A stretch of 64,000 nucleotides of DNA from Streptomyces rishiriensis (GCF_003112535.1 NZ_BEWA01000030.1:113890-177889); one strand, 5' to 3'; positions 36,553 to 45,488 are shown, numbered from the stretch's first letter. The notes: generated by a model not told the origin, from the sequence alone. Translations and numbers: made by a program.

Positions 36553-37254
36553 TCAGAAGTCGAAACCGAGTTGGCCTTCGACCTCCGGAACGCTTTCGTT
36601 CGCCCAGCTGCGGGCCTTCTTGAGGTGCCGCCACTGGGGCAGCGCATCAAGATACGCCCACGACAACCGGTGGTACGGGGTGGGCCCCCGCTCCTCCAGT
36701 GCGGCCTTGTGCACGGGCGACGGATACCCGGCGTTGGCCGCAAAGCCGAAGTCTGCATGTTCGGCACCCAGTTCGGCCATCATTTTGTCGCGCCGGACCT
36801 TGGCGATCACCGAGGCCGCCGCGACCGCCACGCACGACTGGTCGCCCTTGATCACCGTGCGGACCCGCCAGGGCGAACCGAGGTAGTCGTGCTTCCCGTC
36901 GAGGATCACCGCGTCCGGGCGGACCGGGAGAGCCTCCAGAGCGCGGCCGGCGGCGAGCCGCAGTGCGGCTGTCATCCCGAGATCGTCGATCTCCTCGGGC
37001 GACGCGTGCCCCAGGGCGTAGGACGTCACCCACTTCAGCAGCTCCTCGGAAAGCTCATTGCGACGCTTGACGGTGAGCAGCTTGGAATCGGTGAGGCCTA
37101 TGGGAGGTCGACGGAGTCCGGTGACGGCCGCGCAGACGGTGACGGGTCCGGCCCACGCACCGCGGCCCACCTCGTCGACGCCGGCAATGACCTTGGCTCC
37201 GGTCGTGGCGCGAAGGGAGCGCTCGACGGTGTGAGTGGGTGGTTCGTACGGCAT
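36553..37254 (-). CDS. rnhB: Ribonuclease HII
   Basis: 233-residue endonuclease that removes ribonucleotides and RNA primers from DNA. The family motif IAGVDEVGRGAWAGPV gives the catalytic Asp27-Glu28; TDSKLLTVKRRNEL, DAVILDGKHDYL and VAAASVIAKVRRDKMM follow in order. The C-terminal QLGFDF resembles the PCNA/clamp-binding tail (QxxxFF-like) seen in some RNases H. ATG 37254. It leads a short operon with the Pro-rich hypothetical. Confidence 0.92.
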   Translation of the reverse strand: MPYEPPTHTVERSLRATTGAKVIAGVDEVGRGAWAGPVTVCAAVTGLRRPPIGLTDSKLLTVKRRNELSEELLKWVTSYALGHASPEEIDDLGMTAALRLAAGRALEALPVRPDAVILDGKHDYLGSPWRVRTVIKGDQSCVAVAAASVIAKVRRDKMMAELGAEHADFGFAANAGYPSPVHKAALEERGPTPYHRLSWAYLDALPQWRHLKKARSWANESVPEVEGQLGFDF

Positions 37255-37347
37255 GGCGCCCTTAGATTACGCCGCCTCCCTCCCGTCGCGACACCCCGGT
37301 CGGTCCCGATCTCCCTCGGACCGGCCGCATCGACGTCGGCACCGCGC

Positions 37348-37715
37348 TCAGGGCGCGCCCGGCCGCAGCAGGGGCAGCATGAGCCGGTCCACCGTCTCCT
37401 CGAGTTCGCGATCACTCCATTCGCAGGCGCATATCTTCGAGCGGTACATCATCACGGCCGGTACGGCGTCGAAGACATAACTGTTCGCCGCGTCGGCTCG
37501 CACCTCACCCCTCCCGATTTCCCTGCTGATGACGTCATGGAGGAGCCTGACCGTCGGCTCGACCACGCCCTCGAAGATCAGGACCTGGAAGCGCTCCGCC
37601 TGGAGTGGATCGCATTCGTGAATCACTGAGCGCAGCGCCAGGCCTAGCCGGGAGAACATCACGTCGCGCACGTCGCGGCACAGCGCCGGCAGGACGGACA
37701 GCTCCTCTGCCGGCG
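37348..37715 (-). pseudogene. C-terminal remnant of a TetR-family regulator
   Basis: Only the ligand-binding half of a TetR repressor is readable: CRDVRDVMFSRLGLALRSVIHE through FEGVVEPTVRLLHDVISREIGRGEVRADAA to LMLPLLRPGAP and a normal stop at 37348. No HTH domain lies upstream; in its place, beginning at about 37715, is MFS sequence on the opposite strand. This is one half of a deletion that removed the 5' ends of a divergent repressor/efflux pair. The right boundary is approximate. Confidence 0.75.
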
Positions 37716-38156
37716 GCGCGCTCGGGCCGATGCCGATCTTCGGATTCGGGATGGGACTGAACTTCGTGACGGCGACGGTCACCGCAGTGGCGGGCGTCGC
37801 CCCGCACGAGGCCGGCGCCGCCTCCAGCCTGCTCAACGCCATGCAGCAGGTGGGACGTTCGCTCGGTCTGTCCATCCTGACGACCGTCTTCGGCTCGGCC
37901 GCCAAGGACGAGGCGACGAAGCAACTGCCCAAGTTCCTCGCCGCGGGCTCGGCGGAACAGAAGGCCGAGTTCCGCCCGGACGCGTCAACTGCCCGCGCCC
38001 TGGGGGCACGAGATGCTCGCCCACGGCATCTCCTCGGCTTTCGCCCCCGCCTCCGGGATGACCGTCCTCGCTCTGGCGACCGCCTGGTTCGTGATCCGGG
38101 TCCGCAAGAGCGACCTGGAGGCGCTGTCCGGCACGGCGAACCCCGTGGCGGCCTGA
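37715..38156 (+). pseudogene. C-terminal remnant of a DHA2-type MFS efflux pump, frameshifted
   Basis: LGPMPIFGFGMGLNFVTATVTAVAGVAPHEAGAASSLLNAMQQVGRSLGLSILTTVFG is the second-half membrane region of an EmrB/QacA-type transporter. The frame is lost near 37985-38000; the next frame continues with LPAPWGHEMLAHGISSAFAPASGMTVLALATAWFVIRVRKSDLEAL and stops at 38156. So it lacks the first 10 or so transmembrane helices and has an indel. Together with the adjoining TetR remnant it marks a deletion scar. Confidence 0.8.
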
Positions 38157-38370
38157 CCGAACGGCTCGACGGGCCGCGCCCGGGGTGTCGCCACCGCGCA
38201 CAGCGGAGGCGCGTCCCCCGCTCCCTGGTCGGCCCGCCCGGCCTCCCCGGGCCCAGAGCATGATCATGAACAGCACAAACCGCACACTCCGCCCCCTCCC
38301 TCTCGCCCGCTTTCCCGACCGCCGTGCCGGCACATCTCGCACAGCGGTCGTCCGGACAACGCGGAGCCAT

Positions 38371-38402
38371 CACGCAGAGTTCCCGTCGAGCACGCAGAGT
38401 TC
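38371..38402. repeat. 12-bp direct repeat, two copies 20 bp apart
   Basis: CACGCAGAGTTC occurs at 38371-38382 and at 38391-38402, on the same face of the helix. It lies in the 287-base gap between the MFS remnant and the ADP-ribosylglycohydrolase stop. Unexplained; it may be an orphaned operator. Confidence 0.55.
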
Positions 38403-38443
38403 GCAACGGGCGGTCGCTACCGTTCCGTCGCCCGGCTGTCGCC

Positions 38444-39352
38444 TCACACGGGCGAGGTGGACACCCAGCCCGGCAGGTCCTCCACCCGCTGCGTCCACGC
38501 GACGGGCGGCGCCCCGGCCTTGCCGGCGGCGAGCACCCCGCCCACGATGGCGCACGTGGTGTCCACGTCCCCGCCCACCTGCGCGGTCGTCCAGAACGCC
38601 GTCTCGTAGTCGGCCAGGGCGCGAGCGGCCGACCACAGCGCGAAGGGCACGGTGTCATGGGCCGACGTGCGCCTGCCGCAGCCCAGCACGGCCGCGACGG
38701 TGCCCGCGTCGGCGTAGTCGAGCATGTCCCGGGCACGGCCGAGGCCCGCCCGCACGGCGCTCTTCGGGACCAGTGCGATGACACCGTCGAGCAGGGCCTC
38801 GGCTCCGGGCGGCCCGTCCGGAGCTCCTGCCAGCGCGGCGGCCGCGGCCACGGCCATGGCCCCGACGACGGCCTCCCGGTGCTGATGCGTGGGGTAGGCG
38901 GAGATCTCCGCCTGGTGGGTCGCCTGCTCGGGGTCGTCCGCGTACCAGGCGCCCAGGGGCGCGATCCGCATGGCGGCGCCGTTGCCCCAGGATCCCTGCC
39001 CGTTGAACAGGGCGGACGACAGCTCGCGCCAGTCGGAGCCCTCCCGGACGAGCCTGAGCAGCCGGTTGACGGCGGGGCCGTAGCCGCGGTCGAAGTCGTG
39101 GTGCTCGGCGAAGGAGCGGGCCAGCGCATCCTGGTCGATGCGGTGGTGAGCGGTCAGGACCGCCACCACGGAACAGGCCATCTCGGTGTCATCGGTCCAC
39201 TGCCAGGGGCCGGGCGGCAGCTCGCGGCGCTGCAGCAGCGGATAGTTCACCGGCACGAAGAACTGAGAGCCCAGTGCGTCGCCCACGGCGAGGCCGCGCA
39301 GGCTGGCCAGGGCACGCTCCAGGCGCCCGGCGGGAGAGGAGTCAGCGGTCAT
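38444..39352 (-). CDS. ADP-ribosylglycohydrolase family protein
   Basis: 302-residue DraG-like hydrolase that would remove ADP-ribose from proteins, nucleic acids or small molecules. Metal-binding motifs are intact: WTDDTEMA (residues 52-59) near the N-terminus and GGDVDTTCAIVGG near the C-terminus, coordinating two Mg ions. N-terminal GLAVGDALGSQF is also characteristic. The ATG overlaps the stop of the phosphatase gene by four bases, so the two are coupled. Target unknown. Confidence 0.87.
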   Translation of the reverse strand: MTADSSPAGRLERALASLRGLAVGDALGSQFFVPVNYPLLQRRELPPGPWQWTDDTEMACSVVAVLTAHHRIDQDALARSFAEHHDFDRGYGPAVNRLLRLVREGSDWRELSSALFNGQGSWGNGAAMRIAPLGAWYADDPEQATHQAEISAYPTHQHREAVVGAMAVAAAAALAGAPDGPPGAEALLDGVIALVPKSAVRAGLGRARDMLDYADAGTVAAVLGCGRRTSAHDTVPFALWSAARALADYETAFWTTAQVGGDVDTTCAIVGGVLAAGKAGAPPVAWTQRVEDLPGWVSTSPV

Positions 39353-40026
39353 CTTTCCCCCACTCTGTCCCCCGTGATCCCATAGGGCGCCGGTTCCCGC
39401 CAGCGGTCGAAGGGCCGGTCGAGGGCGTACCTGTCGTCGTCCTGGAGAACGAGCATCCGCATCTCCGCGTTCCCCGGGTTCGCGAGAGACTCGAATTCGG
39501 CGACGGTCCAGTGGAACCAGCGCATGCAGAACAGGCGCATCGCCAGGCCGTGGGTCACCAGCAGCACGTTCGGCGGGTGGTCGGGGGCCTCGAAACTGCG
39601 GAACAGGCTCTCCAGGAACCCGCCGACCCGGTCGTAGACGTCGGCCCCGCTCTCGCCCTGCGCGAAGCGGTAGAAGAAGTGCCCGTAGGCGTCGCGATAG
39701 GACTTCTGCAGCTGGACGTCGTCGCGGTCCTGCCAGTTTCCCCAGTCCTGCTCGCGCAGCCGGGGCTCCTCGCGCACCCGTATCAGCTCGGGATCGAGGT
39801 GGAATGCCTGCAGGGTCTCGTGCGTGCGCCGGTAGGGGGAGACGTACACGCTGACCCGTTCGCGGCCGAAGACCTCCCGGAGGTGCTTTCCGGTCTCCTC
39901 GGCCTGACTGCGGCCCCGCTCGGTCAGGGCCAGTGCGTGGTCGGGTTCACGCTCGTAGACGGTGTCATCAACATTGCCCGTTGACTCCCCGTGCCGGACA
40001 AGGACGATGCGCCGTGGTCGTGCCAT
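39349..40026 (-). CDS. Histidine phosphatase (phosphoglycerate mutase-like)
   Basis: 225-residue member of the branch-1 histidine phosphatase superfamily. VRHGESTGN supplies the phospho-accepting His12; SPYRRTHET, the acidic residue in REQDWGNW, and VTHGLAMR with the second His complete the site. Length and lack of the mutase-specific loops point to a broad phosphatase rather than glycolytic GpmA. First gene of a two-gene operon with the ADP-ribosylglycohydrolase. Confidence 0.85.
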   Translation of the reverse strand: MARPRRIVLVRHGESTGNVDDTVYEREPDHALALTERGRSQAEETGKHLREVFGRERVSVYVSPYRRTHETLQAFHLDPELIRVREEPRLREQDWGNWQDRDDVQLQKSYRDAYGHFFYRFAQGESGADVYDRVGGFLESLFRSFEAPDHPPNVLLVTHGLAMRLFCMRWFHWTVAEFESLANPGNAEMRMLVLQDDDRYALDRPFDRWREPAPYGITGDRVGER

Positions 40027-40144
40027 GCCAAAACCCTAGATCGGTCGAGGGCCGATCGAGCACTGGTAAGGCCTCCATACGGCGTAGGTCACACAAATAC
40101 TGTCCTGGAAGGCCCCGGACGGCGCACGTCGGACGAGCGCGCCC

Positions 40145-40750
40145 TCATACCGTCCAGGCAGCCTCGAGCTCGACGATGTCGCCGGTCAGGGAGGAGACGT
40201 CGGCCTCCGTCTGCGCGCGCAGCGCGAGCCGTTCCACGCGTTCCGTCCGGTACTTTCCGTGCTCGGCCTGCGAGCGCCACATCGACAGGACGAGGAACTC
40301 GGGGCCGGGCCCCTCGGCGAACAGCCCGCGGATCATGCCGGGAGAGCCGGCCATCGCGGGGTTCCACACCTTCTCCTGCATGAGCGTGAAGTGCTCGGCG
40401 CGCTCCTCGTGGACCCGGCAGAGGGCGACCCGCACCAGGTCGGAGTCGGTGAAGCGGGGCTCGAAGCCCGTCTTGACGTCGAAGCGGTAGTCGAACAGCC
40501 GAACCTGGGGGTCCTTGAAGGTGCCCGACTGGGCCGTCGCCAGCCGGTCGTGGGAGCGGGCCATGAAGGAGTCGTAGAAGGCGCGGCTCTCCCAGAACGT
40601 GAAGACATGCGCGACGGAGGGCCGTGCCCTGCTCCAGCCCCCGCCCTGCCCCCGGAACCCCGGCTCCCCCAGAAGCCCCGCCCACTTTCGCTGTCCCCGT
40701 TCGAAACCGCGGCGGTCCACCACGGTGCAGCGAATCCACTTGACCAGCAC
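40145..40750 (-). CDS. DUF4937-type conserved protein
   Basis: 201-residue soluble protein. The start motif VLVKWIRCTVVDRRGFERGQRKWAGLLGEPGFRGQGGGWS is typical of the DUF4937/YdbC family. Later parts (HVFTFWESRAFYDSFMARSHDRLA; FTLMQEKVWNPAMAGSPGMIRGLFAEG) look like repeated dimeric alpha/beta-barrel (ABM-like) units, which often bind small ligands or haem. GTG 40750 chosen by homology to that motif; the ribosome site is weak. Monocistronic. Function unknown. Confidence 0.7.
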   Translation of the reverse strand: MLVKWIRCTVVDRRGFERGQRKWAGLLGEPGFRGQGGGWSRARPSVAHVFTFWESRAFYDSFMARSHDRLATAQSGTFKDPQVRLFDYRFDVKTGFEPRFTDSDLVRVALCRVHEERAEHFTLMQEKVWNPAMAGSPGMIRGLFAEGPGPEFLVLSMWRSQAEHGKYRTERVERLALRAQTEADVSSLTGDIVELEAAWTV

Positions 40751-40907
40751 CGCGCCATGGTAAGGCCAGCGGGCGTGGCGTTGGTCACTCTCGTACACAG
40801 TGCTCCGCTGCGACGGTGCACGCGCGCGTGGCAGGATGGACAACCGGCCGTGAGAGACGGGCCGTTCGGGCGCGACAGCAGACGGGGAATCGGGGAGGGG
40901 AAGTCCG

Positions 40908-41441
40908 GTGAGCGGCCTCAACAAGGGAATCCGCAAGATCGAGATGGCGCTGAAGTGGGATCCCAGTCCGGCGGGGCAGCCGCCCACCGATCTGGACGTC
41001 GTGGCGGCGACCTATCTGGCGAGCGATCCGCACGGCGAACCCGCCTACGTGGTGCACTTCGACAGCCGCTCGCCCGACGGCACGATCTATCTCAACCGGG
41101 ACAGCAAGGACGGCAAGGGCTTCGGCTGGGACGAGGTCATGACGCTGGAGCTCGACCGTCTGGACGCGCGGTACGCGCGCGTGGTCCTCGGCGTCGTCAT
41201 CCAGCAGAACCCCGAGCACCGCACCTTCGTCGGGGTGCTCAACCCGGGCTACCGCATACGGGAGGGCTACACCGTCCTGGACGAGGGGGACTTCGGCGAC
41301 GTCCTCGGTGCGACCGCGGCGACGGTCGGGGAGTTCGTGCGCGAGACGTCCGACAGCTGGTCGTTCCACTCGGGTGTGCACGGCTTCGAGGACGACCCGG
41401 TCACGTTCACCAGAGTCATGGGCCAGGTCCACCGGTCCTGA
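40908..41441 (+). CDS. TerD-family protein
   Basis: 177-residue TerD-domain protein (KGIRKIEMALKWDPSPAGQPPTDLDVVAATYLAS; GWDEVMTLELDRLDARYARVVLGVVIQQ; ETSDSWSFHSGVHGF). TerD proteins bind calcium through acidic residues, here the LDVVA and DSRSPDG/NRDSKDGKG regions, and relate to tellurite resistance, stress and phage response. It stands alone, without other ter genes. GTG 40908 with AGGGGAAG upstream. Followed by a strong bidirectional terminator. Confidence 0.85.
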   Translation: MSGLNKGIRKIEMALKWDPSPAGQPPTDLDVVAATYLASDPHGEPAYVVHFDSRSPDGTIYLNRDSKDGKGFGWDEVMTLELDRLDARYARVVLGVVIQQNPEHRTFVGVLNPGYRIREGYTVLDEGDFGDVLGATAATVGEFVRETSDSWSFHSGVHGFEDDPVTFTRVMGQVHRS

Positions 41442-41485
41442 ACGGGCGGGACGTCCACGCGTAGGACGCGAACGAGCGGGAACGC

Positions 41486-41524
41486 CGAGGGCGGTGGAGC
41501 CGAAGACCGGCTCCACCGCCCTCG
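41486..41524. terminator. Bidirectional terminator between terD-like and nrdJ
   Basis: A 17-bp perfect stem (left arm 41486-41502, right arm 41508-41524) with a 5-base loop lies between convergent stops. Confidence 0.85.
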
Positions 41525-41553
41525 CCGGATCACACGGACCCGGCCTGCAATAC

Positions 41554-44454
41554 CTAGCTGCAGCCGCTGGTGGAGCCGCAGCCCTCGCAGATGTAGCAGG
41601 AGCCGGCTCGCTGCATCTTCGTCCCGCAGGAGAAGCACAGCGGGGCGTCGGCCTGGATGCCCAGCTGCATCTCCACCAGCTCGGCGCTGGTGTGGGCCTG
41701 CTGCGGCACCGGTCGGGGCGCCTCGGCTTCGGCCTTCGGGGCGGCAACGGCCTTCAGGTCCGTCTGGCGGGGCGCGGACTGGGCGAGGCCCTCCACGTCC
41801 ACGTCCTCCTCCTCGAGGTTCGGCTCGTAGGAGCCGGTCTCCAGGTGGCGCTGACGCTCCTCGGCGGAATGGATGCCGAGCGCCGAGCGCGTCTCGAAGG
41901 GCAGGAAGTCCAGCGCCAGGCGGCGGAAGATGTAGTCGACGATCGACTGCGCCATCCGCACGTCCGGGTCGTCCGTCATGCCGGCCGGCTCGAAGCGCAT
42001 GTTGGTGAACTTCGAGACGTACGTCTCCAGCGGCACGCCGTACTGGAGGCCGACGGAGACCGCGATGGAGAAGGCGTCCATCATGCCGGCGAGGGTCGAA
42101 CCCTGCTTGGACATCTTGAGGAAGACCTCGCCGAGACCGTCGTCCGGGTAGGAGTTGGCGGTCATGTAGCCCTCAGCGCCGCCGACGGTGAAGGAGGTCG
42201 TGATGCCGGGACGGCCCTTGGGCAGACGCTTGCGGACCGGGCGGTACTCGATGACCTTCTCGACCGCGGTGCGGATCGTGTCCTCGGCCTTCTCGGTGAC
42301 CTCGGCCTTCTCCTTGTCCTTGGTCTTCGCGGAGAGGGGCTGGCCGACCTTGCAGTTGTCGCGGTAGATCGCGAGCGCCTTGACGCCGAGCTTCCAGGCC
42401 TCGAAGTAGATCTCCTCGACCTCCTCGACGGTGGCCGTCTCCGGCATGTTGACCGTCTTGGAGATGGCGCCGGAGATCCAGGGCTGGATCGCGGCCATCA
42501 TGCGGACGTGGCCCATCGGGGAGATGGCCCGCTCGCCCATGGCGCAGTCGAACACCTCGTAGTGCTCGTGCGCGAGACCGGGGGCGTCGATCACGTTGCC
42601 GTTCTCGGCGATGTGGGCGACGATCGCCTCGATCTGCTCCTCCTGGTAACCCAGGCGGCGCAGGGCCTGCGGGACGGTGCCGTTGACGATCTGCATCGAG
42701 CCGCCGCCGACGAGCTTCTTGAACTTGACCAGGGCGAGGTCGGGCTCGACGCCGGTGGTGTCGCAGGACATCGCCAGACCGATGGTGCCGGTCGGGGCGA
42801 GCACGGACGCCTGGGCGTTACGGAAACCGTTCTTCTCACCGAGGCGCAGGACGTCCTGCCAGGCCTCCGTGGCGGCGGCCCAGACCGGGGTGTCCAGGTC
42901 GTCCATGCGGACGGCCGTCCCGTTGGCGTCCGAGTGCTGCTTCATGACGCGGTTGTGCGCGTCGGCGTTGCGGGCGTAGCCGTCGTACGGGCCGACGACG
43001 GAGGCCAGCTCGGCGGAGCGGCGGTAGGCCGTGCCCGTCATCAGGGAGGTGATGGCGCCGGCCAGGGAGCGGCCGCCGTCGGAGTCGTACGCGTGGCCGG
43101 TGGCCATCAGCAGGGCGCCGAGGTTGGCGTAGCCGATGCCGAGCTGGCGGAACGCGCGCGTGTTCTCGCCGATCTTCTGGGTCGGGAAGTCCGCGAAGCA
43201 GATGGAGATGTCCATCGCGGTGATGACGAGCTCGACGACCTTCTGGAAGCGGTCCGCCTGGAAGGACTGGGTGCCCTTGCCGTCGTCCGTGAGGAACTTC
43301 ATCAGGTTCAACGAGGCGAGGTTGCAGGACGTGTTGTCCAGGTGCATGTACTCGCTGCACGGGTTCGACGCGGTGATCCGGCCGGACTCGGGGCAGGTGT
43401 GCCAGTTGTTGATCACACCGTCGTACTGGATGCCCGGGTCGGCGCAGGCCCAGGCGGCTTCGGCGAGCTTGCGGAACAGCGCCTTGGCGTCGACCTTCTC
43501 GATGATCTCGCCGGTCATGCGGGCGCGCAGGCCGAACTCGGCGCCGTTCTCGACGGCCGTCATGAACTCGTCGTTCACGCGGACGCTGTTGTTGGCGTTC
43601 TGGTACTGGACGGACGTGATGTCGTCCCCGCCCAGGTCCATGTCGAAGCCCGCGTCGCGCAGGGCGCGGATCTTCTCCTCCTCCTTCACCTTGGTGGAGA
43701 TGAAGTCCTCGATGTCCGGGTGGTCCACGTCGAGGACGACCATCTTGGCCGCGCGACGCGTGGCGCCACCGGACTTGATGGTGCCGGCGGAGGCGTCGGC
43801 GCCGCGCATGAAGGACACCGGGCCGGAGGCGTTGCCGCCGGAGGAGAGGAGCTCCTTGGAGGAGCGGATCCGGGAGAGGTTCAGGCCGGCGCCGGAGCCG
43901 CCCTTGAAGATCATGCCCTCTTCCTTGTACCAGTCGAGGATCGACTCCATGGAGTCGTCGACGGCCAGGATGAAGCAGGCGGAGACCTGCTGGGGCTGCG
44001 GGGTCCCGACGTTGAACCAGACGGGGCTGTTGAAGCTGAAGATCTGGTGCAGGAGGGCGTAGGCCAGCTCGTGCTCGAAGATCTCGGCGTCGGCGGGCGA
44101 GGCGAAGTAGCTGTTGTCCTCGCCGGCCTTCCGGTACGTCTTCACGATGCGGTCGATCAGCTGCCTGAGGCCGGTCTCGCGCTGAGGGGTGCCCACGGCA
44201 CCGCGGAAGTACTTGCTGGTGACGATGTTGACCGCGTTCACCGACCAGAAGTCGGGGAACTCGACGCCACGCTGCTCGAAATTGATCGAGCCGTCGCGCC
44301 AGTTGGTCATGACGACGTCACGACGCTCCCAGGCAACCTCGTCGTAAGGGTGCACTCCGGGGGTCGTGTGGATGCGCTCGATGCGCAGGCCCTTGGTGTT
44401 CTTGGCTCCCTTGGCTCGGGAACCTCGTGCCGGACCGCTCGCCGTCTCTGTCAT
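41554..44454 (-). CDS. nrdJ: Vitamin B12-dependent ribonucleotide reductase (class II)
   Basis: 966-residue adenosylcobalamin-dependent reductase making deoxyribonucleotides. Family features: SPVWFNVG, active-site Cys in QVSACFILAVDDSMESI, FKGGSGAGLNLSRIRS, NPCSEYMHLDNTSCNLASLN with the thiyl radical Cys and catalytic Asn/Glu, and APTGTIGLAMSCDTTGVEPD. A C-terminal extension ends in a cysteine-rich zinc region (CFSCGTKM..CYICEGCGSTSGC), which includes the redox-active tail cysteines. Second gene of the nrdR-nrdJ operon, 160 bases after nrdR; NrdR boxes upstream of nrdR should repress both when dATP is plentiful. Confidence 0.95.
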   Translation of the reverse strand: MTETASGPARGSRAKGAKNTKGLRIERIHTTPGVHPYDEVAWERRDVVMTNWRDGSINFEQRGVEFPDFWSVNAVNIVTSKYFRGAVGTPQRETGLRQLIDRIVKTYRKAGEDNSYFASPADAEIFEHELAYALLHQIFSFNSPVWFNVGTPQPQQVSACFILAVDDSMESILDWYKEEGMIFKGGSGAGLNLSRIRSSKELLSSGGNASGPVSFMRGADASAGTIKSGGATRRAAKMVVLDVDHPDIEDFISTKVKEEEKIRALRDAGFDMDLGGDDITSVQYQNANNSVRVNDEFMTAVENGAEFGLRARMTGEIIEKVDAKALFRKLAEAAWACADPGIQYDGVINNWHTCPESGRITASNPCSEYMHLDNTSCNLASLNLMKFLTDDGKGTQSFQADRFQKVVELVITAMDISICFADFPTQKIGENTRAFRQLGIGYANLGALLMATGHAYDSDGGRSLAGAITSLMTGTAYRRSAELASVVGPYDGYARNADAHNRVMKQHSDANGTAVRMDDLDTPVWAAATEAWQDVLRLGEKNGFRNAQASVLAPTGTIGLAMSCDTTGVEPDLALVKFKKLVGGGSMQIVNGTVPQALRRLGYQEEQIEAIVAHIAENGNVIDAPGLAHEHYEVFDCAMGERAISPMGHVRMMAAIQPWISGAISKTVNMPETATVEEVEEIYFEAWKLGVKALAIYRDNCKVGQPLSAKTKDKEKAEVTEKAEDTIRTAVEKVIEYRPVRKRLPKGRPGITTSFTVGGAEGYMTANSYPDDGLGEVFLKMSKQGSTLAGMMDAFSIAVSVGLQYGVPLETYVSKFTNMRFEPAGMTDDPDVRMAQSIVDYIFRRLALDFLPFETRSALGIHSAEERQRHLETGSYEPNLEEEDVDVEGLAQSAPRQTDLKAVAAPKAEAEAPRPVPQQAHTSAELVEMQLGIQADAPLCFSCGTKMQRAGSCYICEGCGSTSGCS

Positions 44455-44614
44455 GCCGCCTCCCTCTACGGGCGAAAACGCCCTGAAATGCCACGTTGTT
44501 CCCGTGACACGTTGTTCTGTCTGGTGCTGTGGGCACCCACGCGCTACCGCCCACAACAGGTCTTCGTCCGCCGCCGCCCTGCCGCCTCGACGAGGCATCG
44601 GGTGCGGCCGTCGG

Positions 44615-45184
44615 TCAGTCGGCGGCCCGGGCGGGCTCGGGGACCTGAACGGTCCCCGTGCGCCCTCCGTCGTCCTTCCGGCTCCCCACGACATCCCCTG
44701 CTTCGTCCGCGCGGTCGTCGTCGTCCGCAGCGGGGGGTCCCGTCTGGTCCCTGAGTTCCGCGATCGCCGCCTCGAAGTCCTCGAGCGAGTCGAACGCCCG
44801 GTAGACGGAGGCGAACCGCAGATAAGCGACGAGGTCGAGCTCCTGCAGCGGACCGAGTATGGCCAGCCCCACGTCATGGGTGGTCAACTCGGCGCTTCCG
44901 GTGGCCCGCACCGCCTCCTCGACGCGCTGGCCGAGCTGGGCGAGAGCGTCCTCGGTGACGGGCCGCCCCTGGCACGCCTTGCGCACGCCGTTGATGACCT
45001 TGGTGCGGCTGAACGGCTCGGTGACCCCGGACCGCTTGACCACCATCAGCGAGCACGTCTCCACGGTCGTGAAACGACGGGAGCAGTCAGGGCATTGACG
45101 CCGCCTGCGGATCGACGTGCCGTCGTCCGTCGTACGACTGTCGACGACACGGCTGTCGGGGTGCCTGCAGAAGGGGCAGTGCAT
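44615..45184 (-). CDS. nrdR: Ribonucleotide reductase repressor NrdR
   Basis: 189-residue repressor of ribonucleotide reductase genes. N-terminal zinc ribbon has Cys3, Cys6, Cys31 and Cys34 (MHCPFCRH..CPDC). An ATP-cone follows (VVKRSGVTEPFSRTKVINGVRKACQGRPVTEDALAQLGQRVEEAV to LRFASVYRAFDSLEDFEAAI), which senses ATP/dATP. The C-terminal 40 residues are Asp/Arg-rich and dispensable-looking. ATG 45184 with GGAG five bases upstream. Autoregulation is likely through the paired boxes at 45293-45339. Confidence 0.94.
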   Translation of the reverse strand: MHCPFCRHPDSRVVDSRTTDDGTSIRRRRQCPDCSRRFTTVETCSLMVVKRSGVTEPFSRTKVINGVRKACQGRPVTEDALAQLGQRVEEAVRATGSAELTTHDVGLAILGPLQELDLVAYLRFASVYRAFDSLEDFEAAIAELRDQTGPPAADDDDRADEAGDVVGSRKDDGGRTGTVQVPEPARAAD

Positions 45185-45292
45185 GAACTCCAACCCTCCT
45201 CACAGCAGACTCAATGGCCTCGCCAGGCCTCACGGGCCCCTCGAAGCAGCCCCAAGCATAGGGGATCCGTCGACATCCGAAGACACCGGGGA

Positions 45293-45339
45293 CCACAACT
45301 TCTGGGCCGCTGCGCCAATCCAACCACTACATGTGGGGC
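45293..45339 (-). promoter_or_regulatory. Tandem NrdR boxes
   Basis: CCACAACTTCTGGGCC (45293-45308) and CCACTACATGTGGGGC (45324-45339) agree at 12 of 16 positions and start 31 bp apart, three helical turns. This is the known geometry of NrdR boxes. They lie about 110-155 bases upstream of nrdR. Confidence 0.8.
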
Positions 45340-45461
45340 TTGGCGCATCCTTCCAGGCCGTATCGCGTGTCGCGCCCATCGCGCTCACCGCACGCGATCC
45401 GGCCGTCACGCCGAGCACACGAAATCCACCCCGGCACGCGCGTGTACGGGCGTATCGCGGC

Positions 45462-45488
45462 GGCGCTCACGGCGATACCGTGAGCGCC
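45462..45488. promoter_or_regulatory. 11-bp dyad between nrdR and lexA
   Basis: GGCGCTCACGG (45462-45472) and its exact complement (45478-45488) flank five bases. It lies in the middle of the 583-base divergent gap, far from either start. Operator, attenuator or small transcript terminator are all possible. Confidence 0.5.

Noticed and set aside
36580..36605. LexA-like GGAACGCTTTCGTTCG
   Set aside because: The half-sites are spaced by six instead of four bases, and it lies inside rnhB.
41308..44754. Very long plus-strand open frame opposite nrdJ
   Set aside because: It is the GC-bias shadow of nrdJ; its translation is Val/Gly/Asp/Arg low complexity with no domain.
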